Part shown: positions 24,464-35,270 of the stretch, one piece after another
Position numbering within the stretch: the stretch's first letter is position 1
Layout: each line of letters begins with the position of its first letter
NCBI GenBank assembly: GCA_018241445.1
Contig: JAFEDT010000004.1
Coordinates: forward strand, 303,122 to 367,121
DNA length: 64,000 bases
Source: Pseudomonadota bacterium
Lineage (GTDB): Bacteria; Pseudomonadota; Gammaproteobacteria; Steroidobacterales; Steroidobacteraceae
Direction: 5' to 3'
The notes under the pieces: generated by a model
Database searches by the model: none
Seen by the model: the letters and a program-made list of their open reading frames with translations, nothing else
What the model was told of the DNA's origin: nothing
Translations under genes and position numbers: made by a program

Positions 24464-27310
24464 ATGCAGCCCATCCGAGTTCGCGGTGCGCGCACGCACA
24501 ACCTCAGGAACATCAGCCTCGACCTGCCGCGCGAGCGGCTGATCGTGGTCACGGGCCTGTCCGGCTCGGGCAAGTCCTCCCTGGCCTTCGACACCCTGTA
24601 CGCGGAAGGCCAGCGCCGTTACGTCGAGTCGCTGTCGGCCTACGCCAGGCAGTTCCTGGCAACCATGGACAAGCCGGATGTCGACAGCATCGACGGACTC
24701 TCCCCGGCGATCGCCATCGAGCAGAAGGCCAGCTCCCACAATCCACGCTCCACCGTCGGCACCGTGACGGAGATCTACGACTACCTGCGCCTGCTGTACG
24801 CGCGCGCCGGAACCCCGCGCTGCCCGGACCATGGCATCGCCCTGACCGCGCAGACAGTGAGTCAGATGGTGGACCAGGTGCTGCGCCTGCCGGAGGGCAC
24901 CGCGATTGCGCTGCTGGCGCCCGTCGTCAGCGACCGCAAGGGCGAGCACCAGGAAGTGCTGGGCGACCTGTCGGCGCAGGGCTTCGTCCGCGTGCGCATC
25001 GACGCGCGCATGTACGAGATGGAGGCCCTGCCCCGGCTCGACCCTAAGAAGAAACACAGTATAGATGCCGTGGTGGACCGCACCCGCACGCGCGCCGATG
25101 CAGCGCAGCGCCTCGCCGAATCCTTCGAGACGGCGCTGCGCCTATCCGGCGGCACGGCACGCCTGATATTCCTGGACGAGCCGCAGCGCGAGCCGCTGAC
25201 CTTCTCCAGCCGCCACGCCTGCCCGGTGTGCGGCTACAGCGTGCCGCCGCTGGAACCGAAGCTGTTTTCCTTCAACAACCCGGCCGGCGCCTGCCCCACC
25301 TGCGACGGCCTGGGGGTGCAGGAGTTCTTCGACCCGCAGCGCGTGGTGCGCCACCCCGAGCTGTCGCTCGCCGGCGGTGCGGTGCGCGGCTGGGACCGGC
25401 GCAACAGCCACTACTTCCAGTTGATCCAGTCGCTGGCCCGGCACTACGGCTTCGACATCGAGGTGCCCTGGCAGGACCTGCCGCAGCGGATCCGCGAGCT
25501 GCTACTGCAGGGCAGCGGCAAGGAGCAGATCGAATTCACCTACCAGGATGGCAAGCGCAAGTCGCGCCGCAAGCACGCTTTCGAGGGCATCCTGCCCAAT
25601 CTCACGCGCCGCTACCGCGAGACCGAATCGCAGCTGGTGCGCGAGGAACTGTCGCGCTTCCTGGGGGTGCGCCCCTGCCCCGAATGCCAGGGGGCGCGCC
25701 TGAACCGCGCGGCGCGCTTTGTTTTCGTCGGCGAGCACTCACTTCCCGAAGTGACGCACCTGTCCGTGGGCCGCGCATTGCAGTTTCTGTCGCAGCTCGA
25801 GCTTCCCGGCTGGCGCGGCGAGGTGGCCGCCCGCATCGTCAAGGGCATGGTGGAGCGGCTGCGCTTCCTGCGCGATGTGGGCCTTGAGTACCTGACGCTC
25901 GACCGCAGTGCCGAAACGCTCTCGGGCGGCGAGTCGCAGCGGATCCGGCTGGCGAGCCAGGTTGGGTCGGGACTCACCGGCGTGATGTATATCCTGGACG
26001 AGCCGTCCATCGGACTGCACCAGCGCGACAACCGGAAACTGCTGGCGACCCTGAAGCATCTGCGCGACCTCGGCAATACGGTGATCGTCGTGGAGCACGA
26101 CGAGGAAGCCATCCGCGAAGCCGACCACGTGGTTGACCTGGGTCCGGGCGCCGGGGTGCACGGCGGGGCGGTAGTGTCCGAGGGCACGCCAGCCGCCATC
26201 GCGGCCGACCCGGCTTCCATCACCGGGCAATACCTGTCGGGCCGGCGCAGCATCGCCGTCCCGGCACAGCGGGTGGCGCACAACCCGTTGCGCCAGATCA
26301 GCATCCGCGGCGCCCATGGCAACAACCTGCGCCACATCGACGCCGCGATCCCGCTGGGATTGTTCACCTGCGTGACCGGCGTCTCCGGGTCCGGCAAGTC
26401 GACCCTGATAATCGACACGCTGTTCGCACACACGGCGGCGCGCCTGGGCGCGCGCGTGGAGGTCGCGCCCTGCGACGCCATCGAGGGGCTGGAGCAGATC
26501 GACCGCGTCATCGACATCGACCAGAGTCCGATCGGCCGCACACCGCGTTCCAATCCCGCCACGTACACGGGCCTGTTCACCCCGCTACGGGAGCTGTTCG
26601 CGCAGGTGCCCGAGGCGCGCGCACGCGGCTATGACGCCGGCCGCTTCAGCTTCAACGTCAAGGGCGGCCGATGCGAGGCCTGCCAGGGCGACGGCGTCCT
26701 GCGGGTGGAGATGCACTTCCTGCCCGACGTATACGTGCCGTGCGACGTGTGCGCCGGCCGGCGCTACAACCGCGAGACCCTGGAGATCCGCTACCGCGGC
26801 TGCAACATCCACGAAGTGCTGGAGATGACGGTCGAGGATGCGGCACGCTTCTTTCAGAACGTGCCGGCCGTATTCGGCAAGCTGCAGACCCTCGCCGATG
26901 TGGGATTGTCCTACCTGCGGCTGGGACAGAACGCCACCACCCTGTCGGGCGGCGAGGCGCAGCGCGTGAAGCTCTCGCGCGAGCTGGCCAAGCGCGCCAC
27001 CGGCCGTACGCTCTACATCCTGGACGAGCCGACCACCGGATTGCACTTCCACGACGTCGAGCAGCTGCTCGCCGTGCTGCATCGCCTGCGCGACGAGGGC
27101 AACACGGTGGTGGTCATCGAACACAACCTGGACGTCATCAAGACCGCCGACTGGCTGATCGACCTGGGGCCCGAGGGCGGCGAAGGCGGCGGCACGATCG
27201 TCGCCACCGGCACGCCGGAGGCGGTCGCGGCCAGCGAGGCGTCGTGGACCGGGCGGTTTCTGCGGCCGCTGCTGCAGGCGGTGCCGCGGGGGGTGCGCAA
27301 GGCGGTCTGA
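24464..27310 (+). CDS. uvrA: Excinuclease ABC subunit A
   Basis: 948-residue DNA damage-recognition ATPase of nucleotide excision repair. Two ABC modules carry Walker A motifs GLSGSGKSS (about residue 31) and GVSGSGKST (about 640), with [14 protein letters not shown] and [15 protein letters not shown] signatures. The zinc modules are CPVCGY...CPTCDG and CEACQGDG...CDVCAG. Both halves are complete and the length matches E. coli (940). No LexA box was recognised upstream. It converges with the APC permease gene, with 9 bp between stops. Confidence 0.98.
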   Translation: MQPIRVRGARTHNLRNISLDLPRERLIVVTGLSGSGKSSLAFDTLYAEGQRRYVESLSAYARQFLATMDKPDVDSIDGLSPAIAIEQKASSHNPRSTVGTVTEIYDYLRLLYARAGTPRCPDHGIALTAQTVSQMVDQVLRLPEGTAIALLAPVVSDRKGEHQEVLGDLSAQGFVRVRIDARMYEMEALPRLDPKKKHSIDAVVDRTRTRADAAQRLAESFETALRLSGGTARLIFLDEPQREPLTFSSRHACPVCGYSVPPLEPKLFSFNNPAGACPTCDGLGVQEFFDPQRVVRHPELSLAGGAVRGWDRRNSHYFQLIQSLARHYGFDIEVPWQDLPQRIRELLLQGSGKEQIEFTYQDGKRKSRRKHAFEGILPNLTRRYRETESQLVREELSRFLGVRPCPECQGARLNRAARFVFVGEHSLPEVTHLSVGRALQFLSQLELPGWRGEVAARIVKGMVERLRFLRDVGLEYLTLDRSAETLSGGESQRIRLASQVGSGLTGVMYILDEPSIGLHQRDNRKLLATLKHLRDLGNTVIVVEHDEEAIREADHVVDLGPGAGVHGGAVVSEGTPAAIAADPASITGQYLSGRRSIAVPAQRVAHNPLRQISIRGAHGNNLRHIDAAIPLGLFTCVTGVSGSGKSTLIIDTLFAHTAARLGARVEVAPCDAIEGLEQIDRVIDIDQSPIGRTPRSNPATYTGLFTPLRELFAQVPEARARGYDAGRFSFNVKGGRCEACQGDGVLRVEMHFLPDVYVPCDVCAGRRYNRETLEIRYRGCNIHEVLEMTVEDAARFFQNVPAVFGKLQTLADVGLSYLRLGQNATTLSGGEAQRVKLSRELAKRATGRTLYILDEPTTGLHFHDVEQLLAVLHRLRDEGNTVVVIEHNLDVIKTADWLIDLGPEGGEGGGTIVATGTPEAVAASEASWTGRFLRPLLQAVPRGVRKAV

Positions 27311-27319
27311 GACGCCGCT

Positions 27320-28636
27320 TCAGCGCGGTCTGGCCACAGCGATCCGGGCCTGGACGAGGTACAGGAGCACGCTCACAGCGATGAGCGTCGCCAGGCCGGC
27401 GATCTCCTCCCGCGAACCCAAGGCGATCAGCGCCAGCATGCTGCCGGTGCCGATGACGGCTGCGGCCCCAGGGAAGCGGAAGTTCAGGGGCGCGCCGGAC
27501 AGCGCCACACCCCGGCGGGCGAGCGCCCACGCTGCTGCGCAGCCGGCGCTATACAGTGCGGCAATGGCCAGAGTCGAGAGCACGACCAGCTCGGCGAAGG
27601 TTCCCGTGAGCGCCAGCACGATGGCAATTGCGGCGTAGCACGCAATCGCCATGTAGGGGGCATGGCTGCGGGGGTGCAGCCGTCCGAGGACGCGCGGCAG
27701 CAGGCCATCGCGCGCGAACGCAAACAGCTGTCGCGGACTGCCGAGAATGTCGCTGCCCAGCCAACCGAACATTGAGACCGCCGTGCCCGCCAGCATCACG
27801 GCGCGCAGCGCCGGATGCACGTGCGCCATCGCATCGGCCAGTGGCGCCGGGGAAGTCGCCAGCGAAGGACCCAGGATGCCCTGGGCGATGAGCTGAATGG
27901 CCACATACAGGATCGTGGTTGACACGATTGCGATGGCCAGCGCGCGGGGAATGATGCGATTGGGCTGCACCACCTCGCCGCTTGCACACAGGGAGGACTC
28001 CATGCCAACCAGTGCAAACACGGCGAGAATCAGCGCACGACCAAAGCCCTGGGCGCCCGGCTGCACCGGCAGCGCGAAGTTCGAGCCATGGACTGCGGCG
28101 GCGCCCGCAAGGATGAATATCAGCAACGGCGCCAGTTTGAGGGTCGTGGTGGCGCTGACGAGTCGGGCGCCGCGTGCCACCCCGCCGATGTTGACCAGCG
28201 CAATACCGCCAATGACGCCGATGATGACAGTGGCGCGTACTGCTGTCGCGAGGGACTGCGGGAACAGGCTCGCCACTACGTCGGCCAGGGCGGCGGCCAC
28301 GGCGCCACAGGCGAGCACGCAGCAGACCCACAGCAGGGTCCCGGATACGAAACCTGCGAGAGGCCCGAAGGCGGCTTCGATGACGCCGTAGACTCCGCCG
28401 CTGGTGGGGACCCGGCTGCCTCCCTCCGCAAAGCAGATTGCCACCGCGCCGACCGCAAACCCGCATGCCAGGAACGCAAGCGGCGCGTACGGACCGACGC
28501 ACGCTGCCAGGGCTGCCGGCACCGCAAAGATGCCGGCGCCGACGATCATGCTCACAATGCTTGCTGCGAATGCCCACGGCCCCACTGCACGGACCAGGCC
28601 GGTGTCACGCTGGTTTTCCCTCACGTGCGCGATCAT
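27320..28636 (-). CDS. APC-superfamily amino acid permease
   Basis: 438 residues, about 12 hydrophobic segments. The N-terminal VGPWAFAASIVSMIVGAGIF and the GSRVPTSGGVYGVIEAAFGP loop are typical of the amino acid/polyamine/organocation family, where the unwound first helix binds the substrate backbone. It stands alone between uvrA and a GST gene, so the substrate cannot be inferred. Some sequence in TM6-8 (VGMESSLCASGEVVQPNRII) is the conserved second gate region of the family. Confidence 0.9.
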   Translation of the reverse strand: MIAHVRENQRDTGLVRAVGPWAFAASIVSMIVGAGIFAVPAALAACVGPYAPLAFLACGFAVGAVAICFAEGGSRVPTSGGVYGVIEAAFGPLAGFVSGTLLWVCCVLACGAVAAALADVVASLFPQSLATAVRATVIIGVIGGIALVNIGGVARGARLVSATTTLKLAPLLIFILAGAAAVHGSNFALPVQPGAQGFGRALILAVFALVGMESSLCASGEVVQPNRIIPRALAIAIVSTTILYVAIQLIAQGILGPSLATSPAPLADAMAHVHPALRAVMLAGTAVSMFGWLGSDILGSPRQLFAFARDGLLPRVLGRLHPRSHAPYMAIACYAAIAIVLALTGTFAELVVLSTLAIAALYSAGCAAAWALARRGVALSGAPLNFRFPGAAAVIGTGSMLALIALGSREEIAGLATLIAVSVLLYLVQARIAVARPR

Positions 28637-28684
28637 ACACAGTGCCGGCTGGGATCGATCTCCAGTGCCGGGGGTGGGGGATCT

Positions 28685-29341
28685 TCAATCCCGGTCTGGC
28701 GCACCGAGCGGGAACAGGTGGCGGTAGGGGCGCGCTTCGTCAACCGCGCGGGCAAAGGAGAGTCGCGCCAGCAGGCGCGCACGGTAGGCGCGCAGCACCG
28801 GGAAACCCTCGGCGATCCGGTGGACCCAGTCGGCATAGAACAATGACGGCGCGGCGGCGCAGTCCGCCAGTGTGAAGTCCTCTCCCGCCGCCCAGATTCG
28901 GCCGACCAGTGTGGTTTCCAGCCACGCGTAGGCGAGCTGCAGTTTCTCCGCCGCCAGCGCCACCGCTTCCTGGCGCTTGTGCGGGTCGCCACTGAGCGCA
29001 CCGCCCACCGCGCCCTGCACGGGGCTCATCACGTGCAGGTCGAAGAAACGATCCATGAAACGCACACCCAGTGCCTCCAGGGGATCCGGTGGCAGCAGCC
29101 GCACGGGACCCGGGTGCGTGAGCTGCAGGTACTCGATGATGATGCTGGTCTCGGTAACATTGCGTTCCCCGTCCACCAGCAGCGGGAACTTGCGCAACGG
29201 CCAGCGCCGCAGCCACTCGGCCGAGTTCTGAGGCATATCGGGTCCGAGATTGCGGAACTCGAACGCCAGATCGTTCTCGTACAGCGCAATCAGGACCTTC
29301 TGCGTATACGAGGAAAAGGGATGACCGAACAGCACCAGCAT
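28685..29341 (-). CDS. Glutathione S-transferase family protein
   Basis: 218 residues: an N-terminal thioredoxin-like domain (MLVLFGHPFSSYTQKVLIAL; RKFPLLVDGERNVTETSII with the cis-Pro and the Glu/Ser that contact glutathione) and an all-helical C-terminal domain (FTLADCAAAPSLFYADW, the N-capping box). The catalytic residue is likely Ser10 or Ser11. Its start lies 13 bp after the stop of the DUF885 gene, so the two may be cotranscribed. Substrate unknown. Confidence 0.9.
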   Translation of the reverse strand: MLVLFGHPFSSYTQKVLIALYENDLAFEFRNLGPDMPQNSAEWLRRWPLRKFPLLVDGERNVTETSIIIEYLQLTHPGPVRLLPPDPLEALGVRFMDRFFDLHVMSPVQGAVGGALSGDPHKRQEAVALAAEKLQLAYAWLETTLVGRIWAAGEDFTLADCAAAPSLFYADWVHRIAEGFPVLRAYRARLLARLSFARAVDEARPYRHLFPLGAPDRD

Positions 29342-29354
29342 TGTCGCCTCCTCT

Positions 29355-31115
29355 CTACTTCTGCTGTGCCGGGACGAAGTCCTCGAGCACCGCCTTGCGC
29401 ATCAGGTCCGGCGGCAGCAGGCCCTGCGCCAGGATGAAGTCGTGGAACTTCTGCGCGCTGAAGCGGGCGCCGAGCTTCTCCTCCACCTCCTTGCGCAGCT
29501 CCAGCAGGCGGGTGTAGCCGTAGAAGTAGCTGTTGGCCTGCCCGGGCGCACGGAAGGTGAAGCGCTCGACCTCTTCCGTGGCGAAAGCGTGGCTGAGGAC
29601 GACGTCGTTCTCCAGCATCGCGTACGCCTGCTGTACGTTCATCTGGCCGCTTTGCAGCTCCGGGTCGATGATGGCCCGCGCGGCGCGCAGCAGGCGCAGC
29701 TGCAGTGTCAGCAGCTGCCCTTCCGCCGGCTCATAGGGCTGCATGATGTACTCGGAGTACAGGCCCCAGCCTTCCGCGTTGGTCGAGTTGAAGGCGTACA
29801 GCGCGCGCGCCAGGCTGACACCCTGCTCCAGCATCGAGTCGAACTGCAGCTCGTGCCCGGGGCGCGCCTCGTGGGCCGTCAGTGTCCAGGCGACGGCATC
29901 GAAGGTGAAATCGTCGTATTTGTCCGCCGCGCCGCCGGTGGCCGAGGGTATGTTCAGGGGCAGCACGAACTCACCGCGCTGGCCGGTGTTGTGCAGGAAC
30001 GGCGGCGGCTGCATATGCGGTGCGGGCTGGGCGGCGGTCTCGGCAGCCGTTGCCAGGCGGATGATCGCCGGCCGCGCGGGCAGCGTAACCAGCTGCTGCT
30101 CGCGGATCAGTGCCTCGATCTGCCCCAGGCGTGCGCGGAAGAACGGCAGGATGGCATCGCCGGTGATCTGCTGCTTCTTCAGTTCGCGGATCACGTCCCG
30201 GTAGTCGCTGGAAGCCATGCCGCGCTGGCGCGCGATGCTCGCCGCCAGCGGCGCCATCTGCGCCTGGTACTGCCCGAAGGCCTCGTGCGCCATGGCGGCA
30301 ATCTTTGCCGGCGGCACATCGATGCCATACTTCTCGAACGCCAGGGCATATTTCTGCGGCGGCAGGCGGAAGTCGGTGCGCGCCCGCGGCAGCACGGCCT
30401 GGCGCACCCACGTGTCGTAGGCGGTGAGCTGCGTCCTGATCCGCTCGCAGGGGTCCTCCCAGCCCTGGACCTGGTACCTGGCAAACAGCTGCGCCAGGCC
30501 GTCAACATAGTTGGGATTGCGCCCCAGGTCCGTCTGCACTTCTTCACGCGCCGGGTACAGGACGCCGGGCTTGTCCATCTGCGCCAGCGCGCGCTCCTTC
30601 AGGATCTCCGTGAAGGGCCGCCCGCCGTCCATCCCCGCGTACTTTCGCAGGCGCTGCACGGCCGCCGGCCGCCGCTCGGCTGACACCTGGTCATCGAGCA
30701 GTGCGCGCACGCCCTGGAACACCTGCCGGCTCGCATCTACGTACGGCACCTCGTGCGCCAGCGCGTAGTCCTGCCGGCGGAACTGCTGGTCGAAGGCTTT
30801 ACGCAGGATCTCAAGATCCTCCTGCACCCGCTGGTCGCTTTCCTTCGCGCCCTCGCGCAGCACAGCCGCGAGGGTGCTCTCCAGCTCGTGGCGCTCGGCC
30901 AGCTCGTCCGCGAGCGTCGGCACCGTGATGCGCGGGTCGTATTCGGCAAGCCCCTGTTGCGAGCCGTCTTCGGGATCGTGCGCGAAATGGACCTGCAGCA
31001 GCCTGCTGGTATAACGGTTGCTGGTCTCGACCCAGTCCTGCGCGGCGGGCGGCTGCGCTGCCGCGGCCAGGGGACAGGACAGGCAGAGCATGAGGAGCAC
31101 GATCCGGCGGTGCAT
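29355..31115 (-). CDS. DUF885-family secreted metallopeptidase-like protein
   Basis: 586 residues with a cleavable signal peptide (MHRRIVLLMLCLSCPLAAAA). The family motif is HEARPGHELQFDSMLEQGVS, a thermolysin-like HExxxxH variant, followed by EGWGLYSEYIM, where a downstream Glu could complete a metal site. DUF885 proteins are predicted zinc carboxypeptidase-like, mostly helical, and common in environmental proteobacteria. The protein is full length. It may share a transcript with the downstream GST gene (13 bp gap). Confidence 0.9.
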   Translation of the reverse strand: MHRRIVLLMLCLSCPLAAAAQPPAAQDWVETSNRYTSRLLQVHFAHDPEDGSQQGLAEYDPRITVPTLADELAERHELESTLAAVLREGAKESDQRVQEDLEILRKAFDQQFRRQDYALAHEVPYVDASRQVFQGVRALLDDQVSAERRPAAVQRLRKYAGMDGGRPFTEILKERALAQMDKPGVLYPAREEVQTDLGRNPNYVDGLAQLFARYQVQGWEDPCERIRTQLTAYDTWVRQAVLPRARTDFRLPPQKYALAFEKYGIDVPPAKIAAMAHEAFGQYQAQMAPLAASIARQRGMASSDYRDVIRELKKQQITGDAILPFFRARLGQIEALIREQQLVTLPARPAIIRLATAAETAAQPAPHMQPPPFLHNTGQRGEFVLPLNIPSATGGAADKYDDFTFDAVAWTLTAHEARPGHELQFDSMLEQGVSLARALYAFNSTNAEGWGLYSEYIMQPYEPAEGQLLTLQLRLLRAARAIIDPELQSGQMNVQQAYAMLENDVVLSHAFATEEVERFTFRAPGQANSYFYGYTRLLELRKEVEEKLGARFSAQKFHDFILAQGLLPPDLMRKAVLEDFVPAQQK

Positions 31116-31254
31116 GGGTCTGTCCCTGATTGCTGCAGCAAAGACGGCCGATCTTAACGGGCTGCCGGTGCCTGGTCAGGCCGCGATACGGCGAGCCGTG
31201 CTCAGGGCAAGCCAGGGCGTGCCGCGCGCCGACCTGTGGCCACGGTCTGCCGCC

Positions 31255-33111
31255 TCAGATCTGGTCACGCAGCAGCAACGTGACGCCGCGAGACTGCTTT
31301 TCCCGCCTGACCGTCAGGCCAACCCTGGTGCCCGGGGCCGAAGACCGCAATGTCTCGCGAAGCTGCGACAGGCGGGCCTCCACCACCGGGCGCCCATCCA
31401 CGGCGACGATCAGGTCACCGACTTTCAGGCCGGCCTGCGCCGCCGCGCTGCCGGGGGCGACGTCCATCACCTGGTAGCCACCGCCCCTGGCGATGACCCA
31501 CAGCCCCGAGCGATCGAAGGTACCGACGTCGGCGGGTACGGGCTCGATCGGCTTCAGATAGAGGACCTGGCGGGTGTAGTCGAACGTCACCACGAAACGC
31601 TTCAGCAGGGCGCTGCCGACATTGCCGTCGAAGTTGGGGTCACTGAAAGTGCCGCCGCGGGCGTCGGACAGGCCCACCACCGCGTCTGCCACGGTCTGCG
31701 GGCCAATGGCCACCGCGGGCATGCGCACCACGTACGAGCGCGCCGGTCCGCCCACTCCCCAGCCGGTGATGGCATTAGTGCCCCGGGTGAATCGCTCGCG
31801 CAAGCCGTGGCGCGCCACGAAGGGACTGGTCACATCCAGTTCGGTGCGCGACCCGGTGTCGATGTCGAGTCGGGCCGGGAGATCCCCAATGCGGCCTGGC
31901 ACGCTCGGCACGTGGTCGTAAAACACGAAAGGGATTGCAACTCCCTGATCGGGACCGGGCCGGAAGCGCGCCGGGGTGGTGAACGTGATGGTGCGTCGAC
32001 CATAGTCGATGGTCGTGACCAGGCGGCGCAGCAGCTCGAAGCCCACCATGCCGTCGACCGCGATGCCCTCGATGGACTTGTCGTAGATATCGGTCGCGAA
32101 GCCCATCTGGTCGTGCAGCCGCACGCCGCCTATCGCGATCTCGTCGTAGTGCACGAACCCGCTCGTGCCGTGCCCCTCGCCCGCGCCGCTGGTCACCGCC
32201 GTACCGATCGGCTTGAGGCCGACGTCACGCACCAGCCGCGGCGACAGCAGGGTGTGTCCGCCCGTGTCGACGATGAACGTATAGGGCCCCTTGCCCTCCA
32301 CCGTCGCCTCGACGTACACATGGTTGTTGAGCAGGCGAAACGGCACCGTCGTGCTCGCCAGGTTGCCGGCGATGACCGCACCGGTGAGCGGCGGGTTGGG
32401 CATGGCGTAGGCGCCGGCGGGCGGGGCGGCGGCGTAGTCGCAATGCATGAGCGTCGCGCGGCTCACGGCGCCGGCGCCCAGCCCCGGATCGACCACGACT
32501 TCATGAGCGAGGACCTGAGGGCCCTCGCGCCGGTAGTCGGCATATGTTTCCGTGAGGTGGAGGAATTGCTGGTCGTAGGAAACCCTCGCCAGCAGGTGGG
32601 TCTGGCTGTCGAACCAGGCCTCGAAACGCCTGCCGCCCCGCGGAGTCACCGACAGGTGTTCGAGAGTGCGGCTGCCGTCGCGCTCGCGGCCCACGTAGTC
32701 GATCGCCGCGCCGCCCCGGTCCGCCCGCCACCACAGGTTGGCGTGCCGATACGCCGCGCTCACCGCACTCGGGATCCGGTCACCGCCCTGCTGGGGCGTG
32801 TAGGTCCCCGAGACGTCCTCCTGCCACGGCGTGCTGCCGTCGAAACCCTCCGCTTCCTTCACACCGTCCGCTTCGCTGCGCTGAACGTAGGCGCCGGTGG
32901 TCAGGTCGATCTGCTCAGTCAGCGTGCCGGTGAGTCCTGATGACACCTGGCGGTATACGGCCGTCAGTGCACTGCCCGCCGGGGGATCGTTCACGGCCGC
33001 GCGATGGGCTGCGAGGATGGCGTCTACGTTCGCGCCCGCGCGCGTCTCACCGCCCGCCGCTCCCGTTACCATGAGGGCGGCAATCACCGTGGCTCCGAGC
33101 AGAGGCCGCAT
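31255..33111 (-). CDS. Secreted aspartic protease-like protein with PDZ domain
   Basis: 618 residues with a signal peptide (MRPLLGATVIAALMVTGAAG). After an N-terminal beta-rich lipoprotein-localisation-like region, two retropepsin-type halves are visible: FIVDTGGHTLLSPR with Asp282 and LDIDTGSRTELDV with Asp418. Asp282 and Asp418 both sit in DTG motifs, so one polypeptide may supply both lobes. A PDZ domain closes the protein (GGGYQVMDVAPGSAAAQAGL, KVGDLIVAVDG). The family (clan AA, PDZ-linked) is widespread but poorly characterised. A periplasmic role is expected from the signal. Confidence 0.85.
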   Translation of the reverse strand: MRPLLGATVIAALMVTGAAGGETRAGANVDAILAAHRAAVNDPPAGSALTAVYRQVSSGLTGTLTEQIDLTTGAYVQRSEADGVKEAEGFDGSTPWQEDVSGTYTPQQGGDRIPSAVSAAYRHANLWWRADRGGAAIDYVGRERDGSRTLEHLSVTPRGGRRFEAWFDSQTHLLARVSYDQQFLHLTETYADYRREGPQVLAHEVVVDPGLGAGAVSRATLMHCDYAAAPPAGAYAMPNPPLTGAVIAGNLASTTVPFRLLNNHVYVEATVEGKGPYTFIVDTGGHTLLSPRLVRDVGLKPIGTAVTSGAGEGHGTSGFVHYDEIAIGGVRLHDQMGFATDIYDKSIEGIAVDGMVGFELLRRLVTTIDYGRRTITFTTPARFRPGPDQGVAIPFVFYDHVPSVPGRIGDLPARLDIDTGSRTELDVTSPFVARHGLRERFTRGTNAITGWGVGGPARSYVVRMPAVAIGPQTVADAVVGLSDARGGTFSDPNFDGNVGSALLKRFVVTFDYTRQVLYLKPIEPVPADVGTFDRSGLWVIARGGGYQVMDVAPGSAAAQAGLKVGDLIVAVDGRPVVEARLSQLRETLRSSAPGTRVGLTVRREKQSRGVTLLLRDQI

Positions 33112-33184
33112 AGCTTCCCTTCCCTTCCAGTGGCGTCAGTATCAGGTTTGATGGATGAACTGGCGCGGCGGTTTAAAATCGCTT

Positions 33185-35101
33185 TCACCCCGGGCGCGCA
33201 CGCTGCACTTCCAGTGACTCCCAGCGCGCGTATTTCTGCAGCAGAAGGGCTTCGAGCTCCTCGAGCCGCTTGCGATCGGCGCGCAATTGCCCGCCGCCCG
33301 CGCGGTGATAATCCGGCGCGCTCATGCGCGCGATGAACTGCGCCTGCTCGCGCTCCAGCGCCTCGATCTCCTGAGGCAGTGCCGCGAGCTCCCGCTGTTC
33401 CCGGTGGCCCAGCCGCGCGCCCGGCCTGGGGGCTGGCGCTCCGGCAGGCGCCGCACTGGCCCGTGCCTCATCAGCCGGCGCGTCGGGGCGGCTGCGGGCA
33501 GGGCGCCCCGCCGGCCGCCCGCTGGCCGTGGCTGCGACCGACCGGGGCGCCTCGCGCGGCCGCTGCAGCAGGTAGTCGCTGTAACCGCCGACATACTCGT
33601 GCCAGTGTCCGTCGCCTTCGGTAGCCAGCGTCTGCGTTACGACATTGTCGAGGAAGCGCCGGTCGTGGCTCACCAGCAGCAGCGTTCCCGCGTAGTCCTG
33701 CAGGCGCTGCTCCAGCAGCTCCAGGGACTCGATGTCCAGGTCATTGGTAGGCTCGTCCAGCACGATCAGGTTGACGGGGCGGGCGAACAGCCGCGCCAGC
33801 AGCAGCCGGTTGCGCTCGCCGCCGGAGAGCATCCGCACCGGCGCCTGGGCACGCGATGCTGCGAACAGGAAGTCCCCCAGGTAACTCACTACATGCTGCC
33901 GCCCGCCATCCGCTTCCACCCAGTCAGAGCCCGGACTGATGGCACTGGCGAGTGTTGCATCGGGGTCGAGTTGCGCGCGCAACTGATCGAAGTAGGCGAT
34001 TGAGAGGCGCGTGCCCAGGCGCACCGTGCCGGCATCCGGCGCCAGCTCTCCCAGGATGAGCCGCAGCAGGGTGGACTTGCCGGCGCCGTTGGGGCCGATC
34101 AGGCCGATGCGGTCGCCACGCATGATGCGCAACGAGAGATTCTCCACCACCGGGCGTGACCCGAAGCGCTTGCTCACCCCCTCCAGCTCGGCCACCAGGT
34201 TGCCCGAGCGCTCTGCGGCATCGAGTGTCATGCGGATGTTGCCGAGCCGTTCGCGCCGCGCCACCCGCAGCTCGCGCAAGCGCTCCAGCCTGCGCACGCG
34301 GCCCTCGTTACGGGTACGCCGCGCCTCCACGCCCTTGCGGATCCAGGCTTCCTCCTGACGCCAGAATTTCTCGAAACGCCGTTGCGCCGCGCCCTCCGCA
34401 GCCAATTCCTCTTCCTTGCGTGCTTCATAGGCGGCGAAATTGCCCGGGTACGATCGCAGCGCGCCGCGGTCCAGCTCGATGATGCGGTTGGTGATCCGGT
34501 CAAGGAAGGCGCGGTCGTGGGTGATGACGACGGCGGCGGGCACGCCATGCAGCAGTTCCTCCAGCCGTTCGATACCCGGGATGTCCAGGTGATTGGTCGG
34601 CTCATCGAGCAGCAGCAGGCCCGGCTGCAGGGCCAGCGCCAGCGCGAGCGCAGCGCGCTTGCGCTCTCCCCCCGAGAAGGTGGCCGGAACCGCCGTCGCC
34701 TCGATGCCGAAGCGATGCAGGTATTCCGTCAGGCGCGACTGCAGCCGCCAGACCTCGCGCTCATCGGCGGCGCTGCCCGGTCCTGTGGAAATCGTGACAG
34801 ACGGGGCGCTGCGCGCTGCGTGCGGCCCGGCGCGCAACAGCAGGCTGTCGAGCACAGTGTCTGCCGGCGCAAGTTCCGGCTCCTGCTCCACCAGCACCAG
34901 CCTCAGCCCCTCACGCCGCTGCACCTCGCCGTCGTCCAGCGCAGTCCGCCCGGCCAGCACCGCCAGCAGCGTCGACTTGCCGGTGCCGTTGCGACCGATC
35001 AGCCCGAGCCGCTCGCCGGCCTGAACCGTGAGTTGCGCCGCATCCAGCAACGGCCGGTCACCAAAGGCAAGCTGGGCGTCGCGAAGAATTACCAGAGGCA
35101 T
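33185..35101 (-). CDS. uup: ABC-F ATPase Uup
   Basis: 638 residues, two ABC domains without membrane segments: GLIGRNGTGKSTLLAVL and GLIGPNGAGKSTLLRLI for Walker A, FSGGERKRAALALAL and LSGGERNRLLLARLF for signatures. An arm/linker lies between them and a charged C-terminal coiled coil follows (LPQEIEALEREQAQFIARM to the end), diagnostic of Uup. It is a cytosolic ribosome- and DNA-associated ATPase that affects transposon precise excision and ribosome function. The length equals E. coli Uup (635). Confidence 0.93.
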   Translation of the reverse strand: MPLVILRDAQLAFGDRPLLDAAQLTVQAGERLGLIGRNGTGKSTLLAVLAGRTALDDGEVQRREGLRLVLVEQEPELAPADTVLDSLLLRAGPHAARSAPSVTISTGPGSAADEREVWRLQSRLTEYLHRFGIEATAVPATFSGGERKRAALALALALQPGLLLLDEPTNHLDIPGIERLEELLHGVPAAVVITHDRAFLDRITNRIIELDRGALRSYPGNFAAYEARKEEELAAEGAAQRRFEKFWRQEEAWIRKGVEARRTRNEGRVRRLERLRELRVARRERLGNIRMTLDAAERSGNLVAELEGVSKRFGSRPVVENLSLRIMRGDRIGLIGPNGAGKSTLLRLILGELAPDAGTVRLGTRLSIAYFDQLRAQLDPDATLASAISPGSDWVEADGGRQHVVSYLGDFLFAASRAQAPVRMLSGGERNRLLLARLFARPVNLIVLDEPTNDLDIESLELLEQRLQDYAGTLLLVSHDRRFLDNVVTQTLATEGDGHWHEYVGGYSDYLLQRPREAPRSVAATASGRPAGRPARSRPDAPADEARASAAPAGAPAPRPGARLGHREQRELAALPQEIEALEREQAQFIARMSAPDYHRAGGGQLRADRKRLEELEALLLQKYARWESLEVQRARPG

Positions 35102-35270
35102 TCACGCATTCTCCGGTTCGTGACCCCGCAGGGGAAGCCGCGGCAGCCTGCGACTGGACGCACGCCTGGCGCACGCCGTACATTCAGCCCACCCGCCCGG
35201 GCAGCGCGCGTGTTATGAGGAGCGTTGCCGGCTGGCCATGAGTGCGGACCCGCCCCGAAGGAGAGCAGGC

